Of a stretch of DNA of 64,000 nucleotides, positions 17,593-27,181 are shown piece after piece; positions within the stretch are counted from its first letter, which is position 1; the number at the start of each line of letters is the position of its first letter. Origin of the DNA: Stigmatella aurantiaca (GTDB taxonomy: Bacteria; Myxococcota; Myxococcia; Myxococcales; Myxococcaceae); NCBI RefSeq assembly GCF_900109545.1, contig NZ_FOAP01000017.1:62001-126000 (forward strand). The letters run 5' to 3'. Position numbers and translations under genes: made by a program. The notes beneath the pieces were generated by a model. That model ran no database searches. It had not been told where the DNA came from and saw only the letters and a list, made by a program, of their open reading frames with translations.

Positions 17593-18027
17593 ATGGCTCC
17601 CATCTCCATCACCCCGCTGTACACCGCCACCGCCACCGCCCAGGGAGGCCGCAATGGCCGCGTCCGCTCGACGGATGGGGTGCTGGACCTGGCGCTCTCC
17701 ATGCCGAAGGAGCTGGGGGGCGCGGGCGGGGCCAGCACCAACCCCGAGCAGCTCTTCGCGGCCGGCTACGCCGCGTGCTTCGAGAGCGCGCTGCGGCTGG
17801 TGGCGGGCAAGGCGGGCAAGAACGTGAAGGAGGCGGCCATCACCGGCTCGGCCACCATCGGCAAGACGCCGGATGGCGGCTTCGGGCTGGCGGTGGAGCT
17901 CAAGGGCAAGCTGCCGGGCCTGTCGCAGGAGGAGGCCCAGCAGCTCATGCACGCCGCGCACGAGGTGTGCCCATACTCCAAGGCCACGCGCGGCAACATC
18001 GACGTGAAGCTCTCCGTCGAGACCTGA
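17593..18027 (+). CDS. ohr: Organic hydroperoxide resistance protein Ohr
   Basis: 144 residues from ATG 17593, with GAGG six bases before. It is a full-length Ohr: both redox cysteines are present (Cys62 in AAGYAACFESAL, Cys126 in EVCPYSKATRGN), as is the family phrase STNPEQLFAAGYAACF. Ohr reduces organic and fatty-acid hydroperoxides with lipoylated protein as reductant in the cytoplasm. No ohrR-type regulator is adjacent. It converges on the next gene with 3 bp between stops. Confidence 0.92.
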   Translation: MAPISITPLYTATATAQGGRNGRVRSTDGVLDLALSMPKELGGAGGASTNPEQLFAAGYAACFESALRLVAGKAGKNVKEAAITGSATIGKTPDGGFGLAVELKGKLPGLSQEEAQQLMHAAHEVCPYSKATRGNIDVKLSVET

Positions 18028-18030
18028 GGT

Positions 18031-19206
18031 CTACTTCGCGCCGCTCACCCAGGTGCCCCAGCCCATGAGCCGGGTGAAGTCCTGGGGCTTGCGCTTGCCC
18101 TGGGCGTCCAGCGTGTCCACGCCCTCGGTGAGGTAGCGGAAGCGGGCGTCGTAGGGCAGCCCCGCGAGCGAGGCGTCCCACGGGTCCGCCGCGTAGGTCT
18201 CGAAGCGGATCCGGCGCACGTTGCCCTCGCTCTCCGGCGTCTCGACGGTGACCGAGGGCACCGCGCGCTCCTGGATGCGGAAGGTGCCCCGCGTGGGGGT
18301 GCCGCCCGCGAAGGGCGGCCAGCCCTCGGTGGGCAGCGCGCCCGTGATGAGCCGCATCAGCCACTCCTCCAGCGGCGCCACCGAGGCCTCGGCGAAGTTC
18401 GGGCAGGCGGGGCCCTGGGAGGGCGCGGGCCCGTCCGCCTGGAGGATGTAGCCGCGCTCGGCGGTGACGCACGTGCGCAGGGTGGTGTCCTCGCCGCCCA
18501 CCTTCGCGCGGAAGTCGAACCACGTGCCGGGCCCCAGTGGCCGCTCCAGGGAGGGGGCCGCGGCGGTGCTGCCCTCGGCGCCCTGGTGGACTTCGAGGAG
18601 GGTGAGCTGCGTGCCGCCGCTGGCGCCAAAGCCCGACAGCGTGACGCTGAGGCTCAGCAGCCCCCGGGTGAGGTACAGCGGCCCGGGCTCGGCCGCGTAG
18701 AGCGAATTGACCAGGTTGCCATCCACCGGCCGCTGGTCGTCGAGGTAGCGCCGGGCCTCCCACTGCCGGCCCGCGGCGGAGAGCTGCTCGAGGCTCTCGA
18801 TGCCCCGGGGCGTCACCTCCAGGGGTCGGGAGGTCTCCATGCTCACCGGCAGCGTCAGGTCCCTGGCCAGCCAGGGGTGGCTGAAGGGCTTGCCCGCGTC
18901 ATCGGTGACGGAGAGCTTCAGCCACACCCACGGCGCCTGGACGGCGGTCACCTCCACCTGGAGCCGTCCCGCGAGCGCCCGAGGGGGGAGGGGACGGCGG
19001 CCGGGGCCTTGGTTGGTGGAGAAAGCATAGACGGCGCGGTCCCCCACGCGGGCCTTGCCCCAGGGCGTGGTGTTGGGCGTGGAGGGGGCCTGGGTGGGGG
19101 GCTCCTGCGGGGGCGGGGCCTCGGGGGCGGGCTGCCGCGTGCTGGCGCAGTGGGTGAGCAGCGCGAGGGCGGCACTGCCGGCGAGGAGGGAGGGGATGAG
19201 GCGCAT
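18031..19206 (-). CDS. Lipoprotein of unknown function
   Basis: 391 residues. ATG 19206 has AGGAGAG five bases upstream and opens a lipoprotein signal ending in LALLTHC (Cys20). A Pro/Gln-rich linker (about 25-50) leads into a beta-rich body with no motif I recognise (GDRAVYAFSTNQGPG, RGYILQADGPAPSQGP, RIRFETYAADPWDAS). It contains several short strands separated by proline turns and only one cysteine pair after the lipidation site. Divergent from the DUF4139 gene, 90 bp apart. Likely a periplasmic-facing or surface protein. Confidence 0.65.
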   Translation of the reverse strand: MRLIPSLLAGSAALALLTHCASTRQPAPEAPPPQEPPTQAPSTPNTTPWGKARVGDRAVYAFSTNQGPGRRPLPPRALAGRLQVEVTAVQAPWVWLKLSVTDDAGKPFSHPWLARDLTLPVSMETSRPLEVTPRGIESLEQLSAAGRQWEARRYLDDQRPVDGNLVNSLYAAEPGPLYLTRGLLSLSVTLSGFGASGGTQLTLLEVHQGAEGSTAAAPSLERPLGPGTWFDFRAKVGGEDTTLRTCVTAERGYILQADGPAPSQGPACPNFAEASVAPLEEWLMRLITGALPTEGWPPFAGGTPTRGTFRIQERAVPSVTVETPESEGNVRRIRFETYAADPWDASLAGLPYDARFRYLTEGVDTLDAQGKRKPQDFTRLMGWGTWVSGAK

Positions 19207-19296
19207 CGGAGCTCTCCTGGAGGGACGCAGGGTGTTTTCCCCGCGGGGGGTTGATACACCGGGGGCCCGCCAGTCCCCAATCTTCCGGAGCAGTCC

Positions 19297-21300
19297 ATGT
19301 CCTCCGTCCTGCCCATCCGCCGCGTCGTCCTCTACAAGCACGGAGTCGGTTACTTCGAGCGGAAGGGCTCGGTGAGCGGCAACGAGGCGCTGCACCTCGA
19401 CTTCAAGGCGCGCGACATGAACGACGTGCTCAAGTCGATGACGGTGCTGGACTTGTCGGGCGGCTCCGTGTCGGCGGTGAGCTACGACTCGACGAAGCCC
19501 CTGGAGCAGCTCCTCCAGGAGGCCACCATCCGGATTCCCGAGTCCGGCAGCCTCACGGCGCTGCTGGGGCAAATCAAGGGTGCGCGGGTGCGCGTGCGCC
19601 TGGGGGCCAAGGAGCCCCTGGAGGGCATCATCGTGGGGCTGGAGCCGTTCGCGGTGGTGGAGGGCAAGGCTTCGGTGATGCGGCCCTTCCTGTCGCTGTT
19701 GGTGGGCGCCTCGCTGCGCACCTTCGACTTGCTGGAGGTTACCGAGCTGGAGTTCCTGGACGATGCCGTGCGCAAGGACCTGGAGTTCTACCTGGCCACG
19801 GTGCTCTCCTCGTACAAGAAGGACAGCAAGCGCATGTCCATCATCACCTCGGGCACGGGCGAGCGAGAGCTGTTCGTCAGCTACGTGGTGGAAGCGCCCG
19901 TGTGGAAGACGAGCTACCGCATCCTCCTGGACGAGCAGAAGCCGCCGCTGCTCCAGGGCTGGGCGCTGGTGGACAACGTGGGCGACGAGGACTGGATGAA
20001 CGTGGACCTGGCGCTCATCGCCGGGCTGCCGGTGTCCTTCGTGCACGACCTGTACAACCCCCGCTACATGAAGCGCCCGGTGGTGCAGGTGCGCACGGAG
20101 GCGGCCGCCGCGCCCGTCATCCCCGAGGAGGCCTTCGGCCAGGCGTATGGCGGGGACGATGACGGGGAGAGCGAGAAGGCCTTCTTTCCCCCGCCGGCAC
20201 CCGCGCCGGCCGCGGCCCCCATGCGGGCCATGGTGGGAGGAGGGGGCCCCCTGGCCCGGAAGGGCGGGCGGATGCGCGAGGTGGCCGAGAAGAGCGTGGA
20301 GGTGAAGACGCTCACCAAGGAAGTCGGGGACCTGTTCGAGTACCGGGTGGACCACCCGGTGACGGTGCACCGCAACCAGAGCGCGCTGGTGCCCATCCTG
20401 CAGCGGCCGTTCGAGGGCCGGCGCGTGCTGCTCTACAACCGGACCACGCGCGAGAAGAACCCCATGGCGTGCATCGAGATGAAGAACACAGCGGGGCTCA
20501 CGCTGGAGGGCGGGCCCGTGACGGTGATGGAGTCGGACACGTACGTGGGCGAGGCGATGCTCGACACGATGAAGCCGGAGGACCGGCGCTTCGTGCCGTA
20601 CGCGGTGGAGCTGAGCTGCACGGTGTCGGTGGAGGACCGGGTGGAGGATGGGCCCGTGTTCCGCGCGGTGGTGAGCCGGGGCGTGCTGTCCGTGGAGTAC
20701 TACCACCTGCGCCGCACGAAGTACTTCGTGCGCAACAAGGCCCCGCGCCCGGCGGTGTTCTTCCTGGAGCACCCGCGCACGGGCTGGGAGCTGCGGGAGA
20801 CGCCGGAGCCGGCGGAGACGACGGACAGCTTCTGGCGCTTCAAGCTGGAGCTGGCCGCCGGGGCCACCCCCGAGCTGATGGTGACGGAGCGCTCGCGCGG
20901 CATCCGCCAGTATGCCTTCAGCAGCATCAACCTGGACGAGGTCTCCTTCTTCCTGAGCTCGCATTATATCGATGCGGGGCTCGCGGAGTCGCTGCGGGAG
21001 ATCATCGCCCTGCGCGACCGCGTCACCACGCTGGCGCGCGAGGCGCAGCAGTTGACCGACGAGCGCGAGCAGGTCTTCAAGGACCAGGAGCGCATCCGCT
21101 CGAACATCGAGTCGCTCAAGACGGGGGCCTCGCAGCGTGACCTGGCCGAGCGCTTCGTGACGAAGCTGAACGAGCAGGAGAACCGGCTGGATGCCATTGG
21201 CGAGGCCCTGGAGCGGCTCGCCGAGGAGCGCATGGTGGCGAGCGAAGAGGTGGCCCGCCGCCTCCAGGCGCTGAGCTACTCCGCGGACCTGGAGACCTGA
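19297..21300 (+). CDS. DUF4139 domain protein
   Basis: 667 residues, no signal peptide. The N-terminal third (VVLYKHGVGYFERKGSVSG, DMNDVLKSMTVLDLSGG) and the body (SYVVEAPVWKTSYRILLDE, GWALVDNVGDEDW) match the DUF4139 beta-rich family (related to mucoidy inhibitor A). A low-complexity Pro/Ala/Gly insert (about 270-315) interrupts it. The C-terminal 100 residues form a long coiled coil (LREIIALRDRVTTLAREAQQ onward). No enzymatic motif; possibly an assembly or scaffold protein. Its 3' end overlaps the opposite gene by 25 bp. Confidence 0.75.
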   Translation: MSSVLPIRRVVLYKHGVGYFERKGSVSGNEALHLDFKARDMNDVLKSMTVLDLSGGSVSAVSYDSTKPLEQLLQEATIRIPESGSLTALLGQIKGARVRVRLGAKEPLEGIIVGLEPFAVVEGKASVMRPFLSLLVGASLRTFDLLEVTELEFLDDAVRKDLEFYLATVLSSYKKDSKRMSIITSGTGERELFVSYVVEAPVWKTSYRILLDEQKPPLLQGWALVDNVGDEDWMNVDLALIAGLPVSFVHDLYNPRYMKRPVVQVRTEAAAAPVIPEEAFGQAYGGDDDGESEKAFFPPPAPAPAAAPMRAMVGGGGPLARKGGRMREVAEKSVEVKTLTKEVGDLFEYRVDHPVTVHRNQSALVPILQRPFEGRRVLLYNRTTREKNPMACIEMKNTAGLTLEGGPVTVMESDTYVGEAMLDTMKPEDRRFVPYAVELSCTVSVEDRVEDGPVFRAVVSRGVLSVEYYHLRRTKYFVRNKAPRPAVFFLEHPRTGWELRETPEPAETTDSFWRFKLELAAGATPELMVTERSRGIRQYAFSSINLDEVSFFLSSHYIDAGLAESLREIIALRDRVTTLAREAQQLTDEREQVFKDQERIRSNIESLKTGASQRDLAERFVTKLNEQENRLDAIGEALERLAEERMVASEEVARRLQALSYSADLET

Positions 21301-22346
21301 GCACCTGCCACGCCCAGGGTGCGCCAGACGCTCTCGCCCAGGAGGGCGAACAGCCGCTCGGCGTCCGCGACGCGCCAGAAGTTCCGGGTGCAGGCGGCGA
21401 TGACGGCGGGCTGGCCGGAGGGGAGCGTCAGGAAGCCCATGTCACAGGCCCGCCGGTGCTGGGTGCCCGTCTTGTGCGCCCAGGCCGCCGTCGCGGGCAG
21501 CCCGGCGGCGATGCGCGCGCTTCCCGTCTGGCACGCCCGCATCAGCGTGTGGGCCCGGGTGCAGCTCGCCGCGCTCAGCCCCTCGCAGCGGGCCACCTGC
21601 CGGAGGAGCTGGCCCATCTGCCGCATGGGGGCGGAGTTCACCTGCTCCGCGTAGAAGGCGCCAAACGCCCCATCCAGGTCCTTGCCCGTCCAGGCGGTGC
21701 GGGGCGCCAGCATCCGTGAGAGCACCTGGGCCCGGGACGCCGGGGAGTCATACCGGCCCAGGGTGCGGATCTGCTCCGGGGTGAAGGCGAGCGCCCGTGC
21801 GTCGAGCTGGGCGTAGATGCGGCGGCGCTCGTCCAGGAGGGACACGACCGGGCCCGTCTGGACGCCCCGGGCCGCGAGCTGGGCCTTCACGGCGTCCACG
21901 CCCACGCGCGCTATCAGGAGGTCCGCGGCGGCGTTGTCGCTGTCCACCATCATGTATTCCAGCAGGGTGGAGACCGGCAGCGCGTCTCCGGGCTGGGCCC
22001 GGTGGAGCCGGTGCATCCCATCGCGGAGGGCATCCGGGGTGAACGTCAGCGGCTCATCCCAGGAGAGCCGCCCTGCGTCCACTTGGTGCATCACCTCCAG
22101 CATCACCCCGAGCTTGATGGCGGAGGAGAGGTAGGTGGGGCGCTCGGCGTCGTAGGCGTATTCCTCGCCGGACGCGACATCGAGCACGTAGAGCGAGAGT
22201 TCCCCGTCGAAGTCCCGGGCGGCGGTTTCCACGAGCCCGTTCAGCTCGGCCGTCCAGCGTGGCGCCTCGGGGGGGCCGAGTGCTTCCGCGGAGGCGGTGA
22301 GGAGCACGGTGACCAGGAAGGCACAGAGGCAGGCGGTCCGGGTCAT
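21276..22346 (-). CDS. Class A beta-lactamase-fold serine hydrolase
   Basis: 356 residues from ATG 22346, behind GGAGGTGAGG. Sec signal peptide (CAFLVTVLLTASAEA). The penicillin-binding motifs are present in order: S75-AIK-78, S136-D-N138 and K292-T-G294. The omega-loop ExxLN of true class A beta-lactamases is not evident. It may therefore be a peptidase/transpeptidase-like relative rather than a resistance enzyme. Four cysteines in the C-terminal half suggest disulfides. Convergent overlap of 25 bp with the DUF4139 gene. Confidence 0.8.
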   Translation of the reverse strand: MTRTACLCAFLVTVLLTASAEALGPPEAPRWTAELNGLVETAARDFDGELSLYVLDVASGEEYAYDAERPTYLSSAIKLGVMLEVMHQVDAGRLSWDEPLTFTPDALRDGMHRLHRAQPGDALPVSTLLEYMMVDSDNAAADLLIARVGVDAVKAQLAARGVQTGPVVSLLDERRRIYAQLDARALAFTPEQIRTLGRYDSPASRAQVLSRMLAPRTAWTGKDLDGAFGAFYAEQVNSAPMRQMGQLLRQVARCEGLSAASCTRAHTLMRACQTGSARIAAGLPATAAWAHKTGTQHRRACDMGFLTLPSGQPAVIAACTRNFWRVADAERLFALLGESVWRTLGVAGAQVSRSAE

Positions 22347-22377
22347 CGTGTCCTCACCTCCGTGGGAGCGCTGGCGC

Positions 22378-23511
22378 TCACCCCCCACCGCCCCCCGCGC
22401 CGCCCATTCCGGTGTCCTGGAACTGGCTGTCCACGGGGGCCGGCTCACTCGCGGGAGCCGCCGGGGTGTCCGTGGGAGCGGGGGGCTGCGAAGTGGCGCC
22501 GCCGATGGCGTTCTGCCCGGCCGGTGCCGGCGGGAGGGTGGTGTCCTCGTCCGTGTTGCCCGCGCTGCCGGCGTTCAGGTCCGTGTTGCCCGCGCCGCCG
22601 GTGCCCAGGTCCGGGGCCGACTCACTCGCGGGAGCCGCCGGGGTGTCCGTGGGAGCGGCAGGTTGCGAAGCGGAACCGCCGATGGCGTTCCGCCCGGCCG
22701 GTGCTGGCGCAATGGTGACGTCCTTGTCTGTGTTGCCCACGCTGCCGGTGTTCAGGTCCGTGTTGCCCGCGCCGCCGGTGCCCAGGTCCTCGGCCGGCTC
22801 ACTCGCGGGAGCCATCTGGGTGTCCGCGGGAACGCTCTCCTCGGCGGTGGGGTCGCCGATGGCGTCCAGCCCGGAGGGCGCTGGCGCGGCGTTGATGCCC
22901 ACACCCGTATTGCCCGCGCCGCCGGTGCCCAGCTCGTCGGCCGGCATGTCTTCGGACAGGATGTCAGGAGGCGCCACGTCCCGTTCGCTGCGCGTCGCGG
23001 GCGGAATGATGGCGCTGTCCTGCTGGATGGAGCTTCCGATATTCGGCTGGCCAGGCTGCACTGGCGCGGGGTTGTCATCCACCTCCGCATTGCCCGCGCC
23101 GCCCACGCCCGTGTCCATGCCCATGTCCGTGTTCAGATCCTGGGGCTGGGACTCGGTGCTCTCCAGGGCCGAGCTGCTGACTCCGCTTCCGGTGTCCATG
23201 TTGCTCTGGCCGAGGGAGGGAGCCGGGTCCGTCTCGGACGGGACGCACTCGGCTGCGGCCGAGCCACCGGTTCCGGAGTCCTCCTGGAGGGACTGCGAGC
23301 GCTGGGTGGAGGAGGCGCCCGGGCGAACCACGGTACAGGACAGGGCAGGCGAGCCCTGCGAGGACGTCATGCCTCCGGCTTGCGCCTGCTGAGCGATGGG
23401 GCTCGTGTCCTGGGGATCAGGCACCTCGGCCCGGGCTTGCCCCTTCTGCCCGTGCGCGCAGCCGATGCCAAGCAAGGCCGCGGCGGCGATGGATCCAAGA
23501 ATCTCTTTCAT
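22378..23511 (-). CDS. Repeat-rich low-complexity lipoprotein
   Basis: 377 residues from ATG 23511 with GAGGG upstream. Lipobox LGIGC (Cys18). The whole mature part is low in complexity (Ala, Gly, Pro, Asp, Thr, Asn). The C-terminal half has tandem repeats of about 59 residues built from DLGTGGAGNTDLN, APAPAGRNAIGG and APTDTPAAPASEPA. It ends in GGAGGGGG. The composition suggests an extended, disordered surface protein. Just downstream in the same direction lies the class A-fold hydrolase gene (31 bp), so co-transcription is likely. No known family. Confidence 0.65.
   Translation of the reverse strand: MKEILGSIAAAALLGIGCAHGQKGQARAEVPDPQDTSPIAQQAQAGGMTSSQGSPALSCTVVRPGASSTQRSQSLQEDSGTGGSAAAECVPSETDPAPSLGQSNMDTGSGVSSSALESTESQPQDLNTDMGMDTGVGGAGNAEVDDNPAPVQPGQPNIGSSIQQDSAIIPPATRSERDVAPPDILSEDMPADELGTGGAGNTGVGINAAPAPSGLDAIGDPTAEESVPADTQMAPASEPAEDLGTGGAGNTDLNTGSVGNTDKDVTIAPAPAGRNAIGGSASQPAAPTDTPAAPASESAPDLGTGGAGNTDLNAGSAGNTDEDTTLPPAPAGQNAIGGATSQPPAPTDTPAAPASEPAPVDSQFQDTGMGGAGGGGG
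22444..22945 (-). repeat. 177-bp tandem repeat, about 2.8 copies, inside a lipoprotein gene
   Basis: CTCACTCGCGGGAGCC recurs at 22444, 22621 and 22798, exactly 177 bp (59 codons) apart. The first two units are complete and close in sequence; the third is shorter and more diverged. The period is a multiple of three, so copy-number change would keep the reading frame. Confidence 0.85.
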
Positions 23512-23751
23512 GATGCCCTCGATCGTTCACGTGGCTCATGAGAACGGTGAGGACCGCCCCCCTTGACGACAACGTGTCGGAATCCGGACACCGGTGGATT
23601 CCCGAGGGCTGGTGGGACCTACGGCGGACGCCGAAGGGCCTGCTTGCCCGTGAGGTCTCCTCCGCGAGTCTCATGCAAGGGGAAATAAGTTGTTACAGCG
23701 CCCGCACACGGTGCTTGACCCGGTGCGTTCATCCCTTTTTAGAAGGGGGGG

Positions 23752-26058
23752 ATGCTATCCGCACGAGCGCTCTCCTTCGCAGCGTTGATGGTGGCCGGCC
23801 TTGCCGCCGCGGCCCCCACACGGCAAGTGCCCGAGGGCGGACGTGCCATCGAAGCCGTCTCCCGGGGCATCATCTGCGGTCCGGTCCGCGGCGGGTGGAC
23901 GCTGTCCTCCGATGGGCGGTCCATCCGTCCTCCCGCGAAGGCCGACGAGAACTCGCGGACGCTCGAACTCAAGGTCGCCGACGATGAGGCCCTGTGCAAC
24001 ACCAGCCAGGAGACCGTCACGGTGATCGCCACCGGGCCCTTTCCCCGCATCGATGCCGCGGCCACCCTCTTCTACCCGGACGATGGGCGCCTGGAGCTCC
24101 GGGGCACGAACCTCCAGGGGGTGGCCATCGCCTGGTCGGGCGTCTCCCGGGCCGATCCCGCCCGGGGCCCCATGGAGGGGCAGGACCTCTGCCTCATCCC
24201 CAACCCGGGCAACAAGCCCTCCGACTGTGCCGTGCCCGTGACGCAGGGGCTGCCCACGGATGCGGCGCTCTACTGGGTTCCGCCCTACGGCAAGCGGGGG
24301 CCGGACGTGACGACCTATGACGCGGCCGGCAACGTGGTGGATCCCGAGATCTTCCGCATCCGTCCTGGCCGCATCGTCCTGACGCAGCCGCTCGTCCGGT
24401 CCAGCGGCATCGATCTGTCCAAGGGGCCCGAGGGCTCGCTGTCCGTGAGCCACCCCGAGGCGGTGGTCTCCGCGGACTGCGGAATCGCGCGCTGTGAGGT
24501 CAACGACGGCTCCATCGCCATCCGCAACGTGCCCGGGGTGGACGTGAGCGTGACGCTGCGGCTGCGCCTGGCGGCCCGTGTCTTCTTCGCCCGGGGAGAG
24601 GCGCTCGAACAGAGCGTCTCCGCGACGCTGCCCGTCCTGGCCTGTCCGCTGACCGCCGTGGAGGGCACGGTGCTGCGCGACATCGATGACTCGGCGCTCG
24701 TGCTCCGGCTGGACCCCTCGTGCGCGCTGGAGCCCCGGGCCCTGGTCTGGACGGTCAACGGCGAGCGGGCCCGCGTGGAGCGCGTGGTGAAGACGGCGGA
24801 GGGCATCTACGGCGTGCTGCGCACCCGGGGCACCTCCAACCCCCAGGTGACCATCACCGCGACGACGTCCCGGCTGGATGGGACCGTGGTGGCCTCGACG
24901 ACGGCGGAGACGGTGCCGCTGCCCGCGCCCCGGGCCATGCTGGAGCTGAAGGACGCGGGGACCATCGACTTCATCCCCACCAACCGTCCCGCCGAGGTGA
25001 AGGTTGCGGGCCTGGGCGGGGCCGGGCGCTTCGTGCTGCGGCCCCTGGACGGCATCTACTCCGTCACGGTGGAGGGCCATACCACGCTGATCCAGGGCGA
25101 CGAGACGGCCGGTGGGTTCGTGTCGCTGCGCTTTGGCTACCGGGTGCCGTCCCTGCCGGCGGAGCTGGCCACGACGGACCTGGTCTCCGTCCACGAGCGC
25201 ATCCAGCGCGTGGTGCGCGAGGCCAGCGTGCCCGTGGACATCGCGAGCATGGTGGAGTTCGTCTGCGCGGACCAGCAAGGCCAGGACCAGGTGCTGGCGC
25301 CGAGCCGGCCGCACCGCATCGAGTACAAGATGCGCAACTCCTGCCGCGTCATCGTCCACCGCGAGCGCCTGACGCCCGGGCAGGGCAACCAGGAAGTGGT
25401 CCTGCGCATCACCGTCAACAAGTCCAACGGCTCCGTCCGGGGCGAGAGCTCGCTCGAGCAGCGGATGATCCTGCGTCCCCTGGGAGAGCAGCGCATCATC
25501 CCCATCTCCGGCAGCCTGGACCAATACGACCGGATCCTCATCCAGGTGTCTCACGTGGCGGATGAGTCGCGCTATGCCCTGAACACGACGGACCGCCCCG
25601 GGCTGCCCTCCGCGCAGTGGACGGCCATCGTCGAGGGCGGCCTCCTGCGGCTCTACACGATGGCCACCATCCCCGCGGGCCTCTTCCGGGCCACCGCGCC
25701 GAGCGGCCAGCTCGCCATCAACTTCGGCGTGCTCTCGCGCCTGGCCGTGTTGAACAGCGAGGGGCAGGAGCGCCTGGTGGGCATCGAGCTGGGGCTGATG
25801 GGGCTGGGGCTCGTGCCCCAGTCGGGCGACATCCAGTTTCCCCCGACGCTGGCCGTGGTCGCGGGCCTGGGCCTGCGCGTTCCCATCGGTCCGGGCGCCG
25901 CCGTGGGGGCCCAGGCGTGGGTGGCTCGCGAGTTCCGTGGGGATATCACCCGGAGGACTAGCGGAGACCCGGCGACGGACCGGGTGGTGCCCTCCAGCAA
26001 GTGGTCCTTCATCTTCGGACCGAGCATCTCCATCGGCAACGTGGGCTTCAACCTCTGA
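23752..26058 (+). CDS. Large exported beta-rich protein, unknown function
   Basis: 768 residues from ATG 23752 behind a GAAGGGGGG run. Signal peptide (LSFAALMVAGLAAAAPT). The body is a chain of beta-sandwich-like segments with a few widely spaced cysteine pairs (CGIARC, ACPLTAVEG). The last 150 residues look like membrane-facing strands (LVGIELGLMGLGLVPQSG, VVAGLGLRVPIGPG, WSFIFGPSISIGNVGFNL). The chain ends ..FNL, so an outer membrane-associated or barrel C-terminus is possible. I do not recognise the family. The stop overlaps the opposite protease gene by 11 bp. Confidence 0.65.
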   Translation: MLSARALSFAALMVAGLAAAAPTRQVPEGGRAIEAVSRGIICGPVRGGWTLSSDGRSIRPPAKADENSRTLELKVADDEALCNTSQETVTVIATGPFPRIDAAATLFYPDDGRLELRGTNLQGVAIAWSGVSRADPARGPMEGQDLCLIPNPGNKPSDCAVPVTQGLPTDAALYWVPPYGKRGPDVTTYDAAGNVVDPEIFRIRPGRIVLTQPLVRSSGIDLSKGPEGSLSVSHPEAVVSADCGIARCEVNDGSIAIRNVPGVDVSVTLRLRLAARVFFARGEALEQSVSATLPVLACPLTAVEGTVLRDIDDSALVLRLDPSCALEPRALVWTVNGERARVERVVKTAEGIYGVLRTRGTSNPQVTITATTSRLDGTVVASTTAETVPLPAPRAMLELKDAGTIDFIPTNRPAEVKVAGLGGAGRFVLRPLDGIYSVTVEGHTTLIQGDETAGGFVSLRFGYRVPSLPAELATTDLVSVHERIQRVVREASVPVDIASMVEFVCADQQGQDQVLAPSRPHRIEYKMRNSCRVIVHRERLTPGQGNQEVVLRITVNKSNGSVRGESSLEQRMILRPLGEQRIIPISGSLDQYDRILIQVSHVADESRYALNTTDRPGLPSAQWTAIVEGGLLRLYTMATIPAGLFRATAPSGQLAINFGVLSRLAVLNSEGQERLVGIELGLMGLGLVPQSGDIQFPPTLAVVAGLGLRVPIGPGAAVGAQAWVAREFRGDITRRTSGDPATDRVVPSSKWSFIFGPSISIGNVGFNL

Positions 26059-27181
26059 GCCGCCGGCGCCCTCGCACCGCGAGCCAGCCGAGCAGCGCGG
26101 GCAGCACCGGGCCGGGCATGCCCTCGCAGCCGCCCGTTGCCTCCTGGGGCGCCGGGGCGGCGCACGGAGTGAAGCAGCGGCAGGCGTCCGCGCCCTCGGG
26201 TTCGAGCCGGGCGCACAGCCCGCCCGCGCCGCACGCCGCGTCCTCCGTGCAGGCCGTGCCGTAGTTTCCCTCCTGAAGGGCGGGCAGCAGGCAGCGGCCG
26301 GGGGCACCGTCGAGCGACTCGCACGTGAGGCCCGAGGGGCAGTCCGCATCCTGGGTGCAGGGCGCCTGGCACAGGGACTCGGCGGGGAGCGCGGGCGGGG
26401 TGGGGGAGGGAGGCTCCTCCAAGAAGGGCTGAAGGAAGGTGTCCCAGAGGGCCTCGGTGCGCACGTGGAGCGCCTCCGTTCGGCAGGCGAGGTCTCCGCT
26501 CACCGTGATGCCCGCGAGCACCTCCCGCGCGCCATCGTTCACCAGCACCGGGCCTCCGCTGTCGCCCACGCAGCTCATGGCGGGCGAAGGCCCGGCCCGG
26601 AATGCGCTGGCGCTGACCTCCTGCACAGAGAGGGTTCCCTGCCGGCGGTGGCCCGAGGGACGCAGCGGGTCCCGGGTGTCTCCAAAGCCCACGGCCCGGA
26701 GCGCCGTTCCCACCGTGAGGGGCAGGGTGCCCGGCATGGGGAGGGGAAGGGGCGCCGTGCTCACGGGGGTGGCCAGGCGCAGCAGGGCCGCGTCGAAGGC
26801 ATGGCTCTTCGGGTCATAGGCCGGGTGGCGCACCGCGCGGGTGACCCGGACGAACCGGCCCCGGGGCTCTGGCAGCAGCTCCAGGCCGAAGAAGACTTCG
26901 TACGGCCCTTCCGGGCCGAAGATGTCCAGGCAGTGCGCCGCCGTGAGCACCACGTCCGGGGCGATGAGCGCCCCCGAGCACAGCAGCGTCAGGGGCTCTC
27001 CCGTGCACCGCGTCCGCCGGGCCACCAGCGCGGCCGTGGCCTCGTCTCCGGGCGCGTCCGAGCCGTTCACCACCGGCTGCGTCCCCGTGGTGAGGGAGGG
27101 AGGCTCCTCGACGGGCTGGCAGCTCGCGAGGCCCGACAGGAGCAGCACCCCGAGCCGGGCCACCGTGGTGCCGGGCCTCAT
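26048..27181 (-). CDS. Trypsin-like S1 protease with MYXO-CTERM-like tail
   Basis: 377 residues. ATG 27181 overlaps the stop of the upstream gene (ATGA), so the two are translationally coupled. Lipobox LSGLASC (Cys21). The S1 triad is complete: His83 (LTAAHC), Asp130 (HAFDAALL) and Ser208 (CVGDSGGPV). A linker rich in Pro leads to two Cys-rich modules (CTQDADCPSGLTCES and CTEDAACGAGGLCARL). The end, CEGMPGPVLPALLGWLAV plus RGRRRLRG, has the cysteine, hydrophobic helix and arginine tail of MYXO-CTERM sorting signals. It is probably displayed on the cell surface. Confidence 0.85.
   Translation of the reverse strand: MRPGTTVARLGVLLLSGLASCQPVEEPPSLTTGTQPVVNGSDAPGDEATAALVARRTRCTGEPLTLLCSGALIAPDVVLTAAHCLDIFGPEGPYEVFFGLELLPEPRGRFVRVTRAVRHPAYDPKSHAFDAALLRLATPVSTAPLPLPMPGTLPLTVGTALRAVGFGDTRDPLRPSGHRRQGTLSVQEVSASAFRAGPSPAMSCVGDSGGPVLVNDGAREVLAGITVSGDLACRTEALHVRTEALWDTFLQPFLEEPPSPTPPALPAESLCQAPCTQDADCPSGLTCESLDGAPGRCLLPALQEGNYGTACTEDAACGAGGLCARLEPEGADACRCFTPCAAPAPQEATGGCEGMPGPVLPALLGWLAVRGRRRLRG

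Noticed and set aside
19207-20964. Upstream extension of the lipoprotein frame at 18031-19206 across the DUF4139 gene
   Set aside because: The extension is antisense to a clear gene. ATG 19206 has a ribosome site and a lipoprotein signal.
23715-23737. TTGACC-17-TTTAGA as promoter of the gene at 23752
   Set aside because: The start point would fall in or after the ribosome site, leaving almost no leader, and the -10 is weak.
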